This document shows positions 13,304 through 16,183 of a stretch of DNA of 16,183 nucleotides, piece after piece (within the stretch, counting starts at the first letter, position 1; the number at the start of each line of letters is the position of its first letter). The notes below the pieces were generated by a model. The model was not told where the DNA came from. It worked only from the letters and a program-made list of their open reading frames with translations, and did not search any database. The stretch is taken from assembly GCA_017483425.1 (NCBI GenBank), contig JAFUWM010000063.1:1-16183 (forward strand), in the 5' to 3' direction. A program made the translations under genes and the position numbers. Source of the DNA: Lachnospiraceae bacterium. Its GTDB lineage: Bacteria; Bacillota; Clostridia; Lachnospirales; Lachnospiraceae.

Positions 13304-14979
13304 TCCTCGTCACCCTTATATATACGCCCGTGCCTGCTGACAAGCGCCGGATAAGCCGTTATCTCACCCTTTAGTCCGAGCTTTTCAAGCTCCACCGCCG
13401 AAATTCTGGCAATAAAGCCAGAGTCAGCACTCTTCTTAAACTTCGGAAATACCTCTCCGACATCTATCCGTCTTACAGCGGCAGTATCCGCCGCATATCT
13501 TTCCCCGCCTGCCTCGATCACGACACAGGGCTTCAGCCTGTTTATGCCTTCCTTAAACACCCAGCCTGACGCCTCAAAGTAATCCTCATTCCCATATGCG
13601 TCAGACAGCTTATATGCAAAGCCGTCCATCGCGGAATGTACATGGTTCTTATTCCGTATTCTGCTGTTTATCCGCTTAAGCTTTGAATATCCCGAAAGCT
13701 CCCAATCATAGGGAAGGTTTAAATCAAAATCCAGACTGTAGGGCGAAAAATTCTTATTCATGTACGGATCGCCGTTATTTATCAGCTCTCCATGCTTTGA
13801 ATTAAAATAAAATCTCTCCCTTTTAAGCCTGTCATATGCCGCGCGATCCTTACCGTCATCTGCCCTTGTTGCGCCCTCATAATGGATCAGATGATGCGAA
13901 TTCATGCATATATTGTAAAGCCCTGCCTCATACAGCCTCATGCAAAGATCCACGTCATTATATGCCACGGGCAGTCTCTCATCAAAGCCCCCCACAGCTT
14001 CAAACCTGTCACGCCTTACGGCAAGGCAGGCTCCGGTTACCGCAATGACATTTATGTCATGATTACTGTATCCATAATAATGATCCTCATCCTTATAGCC
14101 CTGAAGCCTGTGAGAAGGGCCGCTGTATAAAAGCGTGATCCCGCAGTGCTGTATCTTCTCTTCCCCGGGATATAAAAGCTTGATCCCGCAGGCTCCGGTC
14201 TCATCTCCGGAAGATATGGCAGCAAGCCGCTCTATTATACCCTTTTCCGCGCCCGGTATCTCTATATCGTCATTCAGAAAAACAAGAACCTCGCCCGAAG
14301 CCTCCGACACTCCGCGATTATTAAGAGCTGAATAATTAAACTCCGCAGGATCATAGATATATCTTACACCATACTCCCCGGAAATCTCTTCGTACCTTCT
14401 TTTAGCGCCCTCAGAGCTTCCGTTGTCTACAAGTACGATCTCGGTGTCTTCCGTCACGAATGAACTCTTAAGTGATCTGACGCAGCGCTCCAGCATATCA
14501 GGATGATCCTTTGAAAGGATTATGACTGAAATCCTGCCATGCACCTTGTCAAAAAACATATCATCCCCGGCGGTCTCCGGTACAGTCCTGCTCCGCCTTC
14601 TGTGATAAAGCACTTTTTCTATATGGCAGACCCTGTCACGCTTAAAGGAATAAAGCCCTTCGTATTCCAGCCCCTTTTTTACCGCTGTCATACCTGAAAT
14701 GTATCCCAGGCTTCTCTCGCTTGCAGGGGAATATCCGGGTTTGAAATACGGCTTAGTTCTTTGATGATCCCTTACCACATCCTCGTCGCAGTATATGAGA
14801 TCATAGTCACCGTTCTCGGCGGCACAGGCAAACTCCCTTATCGCATCGGGATCCGGGATATAGTCGTCGCTGTCATATATGACATCGTATGCTTCATTGA
14901 ATCTGTCTATGACATGGCGGTCCGTTTTATTTCCCCGCCACTTCTCACTCTGCTCTATGTAACGCAGATATCTTGACAT
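13279..14979 (-). CDS. family 2 glycosyltransferase with truncated first domain and C-terminal beta domain
   Basis: 566 residues. The N-terminus begins in the middle of a GT2 fold: residues about 31-105 (YDVIYDSDDYIPDPDAI, YDLIYCDED, YFKPGYS) align by eye with the acceptor half of domain 1 in the downstream paralogue (MDHDDLLHPSAL, FIYSDEA, HFKPDFA), while the nucleotide-binding half is missing. A complete GT2 domain follows at about 149-370: SVIILSKDHP, VDNGSSEG, FLNDDIEI (NDD 236-238), TGACLAVRR, NDVDLCMRL. Both paralogues share GDPY-x-N-x-NFS after it. The last ~110 residues (EASGWVFKEG, KSADSGFIARI) look like a beta-sandwich module. The ATG has AAGGA nearby and overlaps the kinase-like gene by 35 bases; an in-frame TAA just upstream excludes a longer start. 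One active transferase site is expected; the substrate is unknown. Confidence 0.85.
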   Translation of the reverse strand: MSRYLRYIEQSEKWRGNKTDRHVIDRFNEAYDVIYDSDDYIPDPDAIREFACAAENGDYDLIYCDEDVVRDHQRTKPYFKPGYSPASERSLGYISGMTAVKKGLEYEGLYSFKRDRVCHIEKVLYHRRRSRTVPETAGDDMFFDKVHGRISVIILSKDHPDMLERCVRSLKSSFVTEDTEIVLVDNGSSEGAKRRYEEISGEYGVRYIYDPAEFNYSALNNRGVSEASGEVLVFLNDDIEIPGAEKGIIERLAAISSGDETGACGIKLLYPGEEKIQHCGITLLYSGPSHRLQGYKDEDHYYGYSNHDINVIAVTGACLAVRRDRFEAVGGFDERLPVAYNDVDLCMRLYEAGLYNICMNSHHLIHYEGATRADDGKDRAAYDRLKRERFYFNSKHGELINNGDPYMNKNFSPYSLDFDLNLPYDWELSGYSKLKRINSRIRNKNHVHSAMDGFAYKLSDAYGNEDYFEASGWVFKEGINRLKPCVVIEAGGERYAADTAAVRRIDVGEVFPKFKKSADSGFIARISAVELEKLGLKGEITAYPALVSRHGRIYKGDEECQRRAEI

Positions 14980-16183
14980 ATTCCTTTATCTCCCGCGGAG
15001 TCTTTTTTATCATTCCCTTAGGTGCTGTTTCATAGGACGTAAGTCCATCGTGTATATCCTCATATATACCCGTATCCATAGTGCCTATCATATATTCTAT
15101 ATGAAATTCGGAAAGATTTGCGGGTATATCAAATACGAGCTGCGGATCCTGTGTATCAAATACAACCGTGTTTTTACACACTCTGCCATTTGCCAGCGCA
15201 TCGGGCACCGTAGCGGATAAAAGCCTTATAATACAGTAATTCTCCTGCGGATCGACCCTGAGCTTCTTCACGCCGACAGGAAGCGGTATATCAAGCGTGA
15301 CCTTCATGTCAGCCGTGATATCCGCGTCAAAAAACGGCATCCCGTCTTCAGTAAATCCCGATCCGTTGTCAGCATATACCTTTACATGTGCCGGACGAGG
15401 GATCCCCTTGAATGCATTCATAGCCTGAGGCAGCGTCACATATCCCTTCCCGAAAATGCTGTACATCTTTTGAAGTGAAATATGCTCCCCCGCTATTTCG
15501 TGCTGCAGTCTGGTCTCACTTAGAGCATAGTCAGGTTCCTTGTTTACATCGAGCGCCGTTACGTTATAAAGCTCCTCTGCCTCTGCAAGCCCGGGATTTT
15601 CATCAAGGAAATATCTTATCGCGCGATAGATCACGAAATCAGGATCTGCCCCTGCCTTTATCCATTCGTAGTCCGTTATATTCCATGAACCGTCGGAGGT
15701 TATCATTATATTTGAGAATATAATATCCAGGTCAGGAAGCTTCTTTGCTCTCACAAATCCCGCAAACTGCCTGATTATCTTAAAGGCCGCTTCCTTTTTC
15801 CCTTCAGAGAGGAGCTCTGACAGTATATCGCTTAAAGTCCTTCCCTCCAGAAACTCAAACTGGATCCCCTCAAAGCTTCCGTCCTCTCCGGTCAGGATGC
15901 TTGCCCTGTTTACCTTTACCGAAGATTTCTTAAGTGCCGCCGCCATCTTTACCGAGGTATCGTACATCTGCAGAAGATGAGCCTCCGATTCCTGGGTTTT
16001 GGGGTACTTGACCAAATACTTCCTGTGATAGCCGTCCTTTAATATATCTGTCCTGATCTTATATTCAGGCGCTCTTTCGTCAGAGTGCTTTGAATAAAGA
16101 ACCCGCTTCATATCAAAGCTCTCTATCCTGTCCTCTATAGAAAGAAAAGCAAGGAAAGAGTTTGAAACCTCAGGGAATATCCC
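14945..16183 (-). CDS. kinase-fold protein of a polysaccharide operon, C-terminal part (truncated by window edge)
   Basis: The frame is open for 24 codons before the first Met (16111) and runs off the window edge (GIFPEVSNSFLAFL...). That Met has no good ribosome site, so the gene probably begins outside. Counting from it: a kinase-like fold with candidate Lys35 (LVKYP) and Glu43, hinge-like FEFLEGRTLSDIL (86-98), catalytic-loop-like LDIIFSNIM with Asp129-x4-Asn134, and metal-binding Asp147 in ITDYEW. The Asp...Asn...Asp set of protein/aminoglycoside kinases is therefore complete. Residues ~240-345 look like a beta-sandwich. It overlaps the following glycosyltransferase by 35 bases, so it acts with surface-glycan synthesis, perhaps phosphorylating a sugar chain. 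A methyltransferase-kinase chain terminator like WbdD is one possibility, but the part that would show this is not in view. Confidence 0.75.
   Translation of the reverse strand, partial: GIFPEVSNSFLAFLSIEDRIESFDMKRVLYSKHSDERAPEYKIRTDILKDGYHRKYLVKYPKTQESEAHLLQMYDTSVKMAAALKKSSVKVNRASILTGEDGSFEGIQFEFLEGRTLSDILSELLSEGKKEAAFKIIRQFAGFVRAKKLPDLDIIFSNIMITSDGSWNITDYEWIKAGADPDFVIYRAIRYFLDENPGLAEAEELYNVTALDVNKEPDYALSETRLQHEIAGEHISLQKMYSIFGKGYVTLPQAMNAFKGIPRPAHVKVYADNGSGFTEDGMPFFDADITADMKVTLDIPLPVGVKKLRVDPQENYCIIRLLSATVPDALANGRVCKNTVVFDTQDPQLVFDIPANLSEFHIEYMIGTMDTGIYEDIHDGLTSYETAPKGMIKKTPREIKEYVKISALHRAE

Noticed and set aside
1..16183. tRNA, rRNA, CRISPR array, insertion sequence or prophage
   Set aside because: Gene gaps are all short, and I saw no cloverleaf, regularly spaced repeats, transposase or phage motifs.

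Overview
The window looks like chromosome of an anaerobic Firmicute of the Lachnospiraceae/Clostridia type. The reasons are a [FeFe]-hydrogenase-type electron-transfer pair, the DapL (single-aminotransferase) lysine route, a QueT queuosine-precursor transporter, a glutamine synthetase followed by an ANTAR regulator, clpC followed by radA, and heavy use of ATA and AGA/AGG codons. This is inferred from gene content; no marker RNA is present. All genes except queT lie on the minus strand, so they are described from right to left, in the direction of transcription.

Region 1 (16183-11267) is the end of a surface-polysaccharide operon: a protein with a kinase fold whose frame runs off the right edge, then two family-2 glycosyltransferases. 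Each overlaps the next by a few dozen bases. Region 2 (11273-9300) starts with a 38-base inverted repeat that contains the last glycosyltransferase stop codon, followed by a candidate promoter, glnA, and an ANTAR protein with a degenerate receiver. The glutamine synthetase has changes in residues that normally form the ammonium pocket.

Region 3 (9289-2839) continues without a strand change: dapF and dapL (meso-diaminopimelate for lysine and peptidoglycan), clpC (AAA+ unfoldase), a 134-residue protein of unknown function, and radA. The ctsR-mcsA-mcsB genes that precede clpC in Bacillus are absent here. Region 4 is the lone plus-strand gene queT (2321-2821), which converges on radA with only 17 bases between stop codons. 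To its left is a compact divergent promoter region with a near-palindrome.

Region 5 (2137-1) is a two-gene operon: a flavoprotein combining a NuoF-like 4Fe-4S segment with a GltD/NfnB-like NAD(P)H:FAD module, overlapping by ATGA the start of a 2Fe-2S protein that runs off the left edge. The second gene is probably an [FeFe] hydrogenase or related electron-bifurcating subunit.

I saw no tRNA, rRNA, CRISPR array, insertion sequence or prophage gene. Apart from window-edge truncation, no gene is clearly broken. The most unusual items are the altered glutamine synthetase active site, the kinase-like protein at the head of the glycan genes, and the half-deleted first catalytic domain in one glycosyltransferase.
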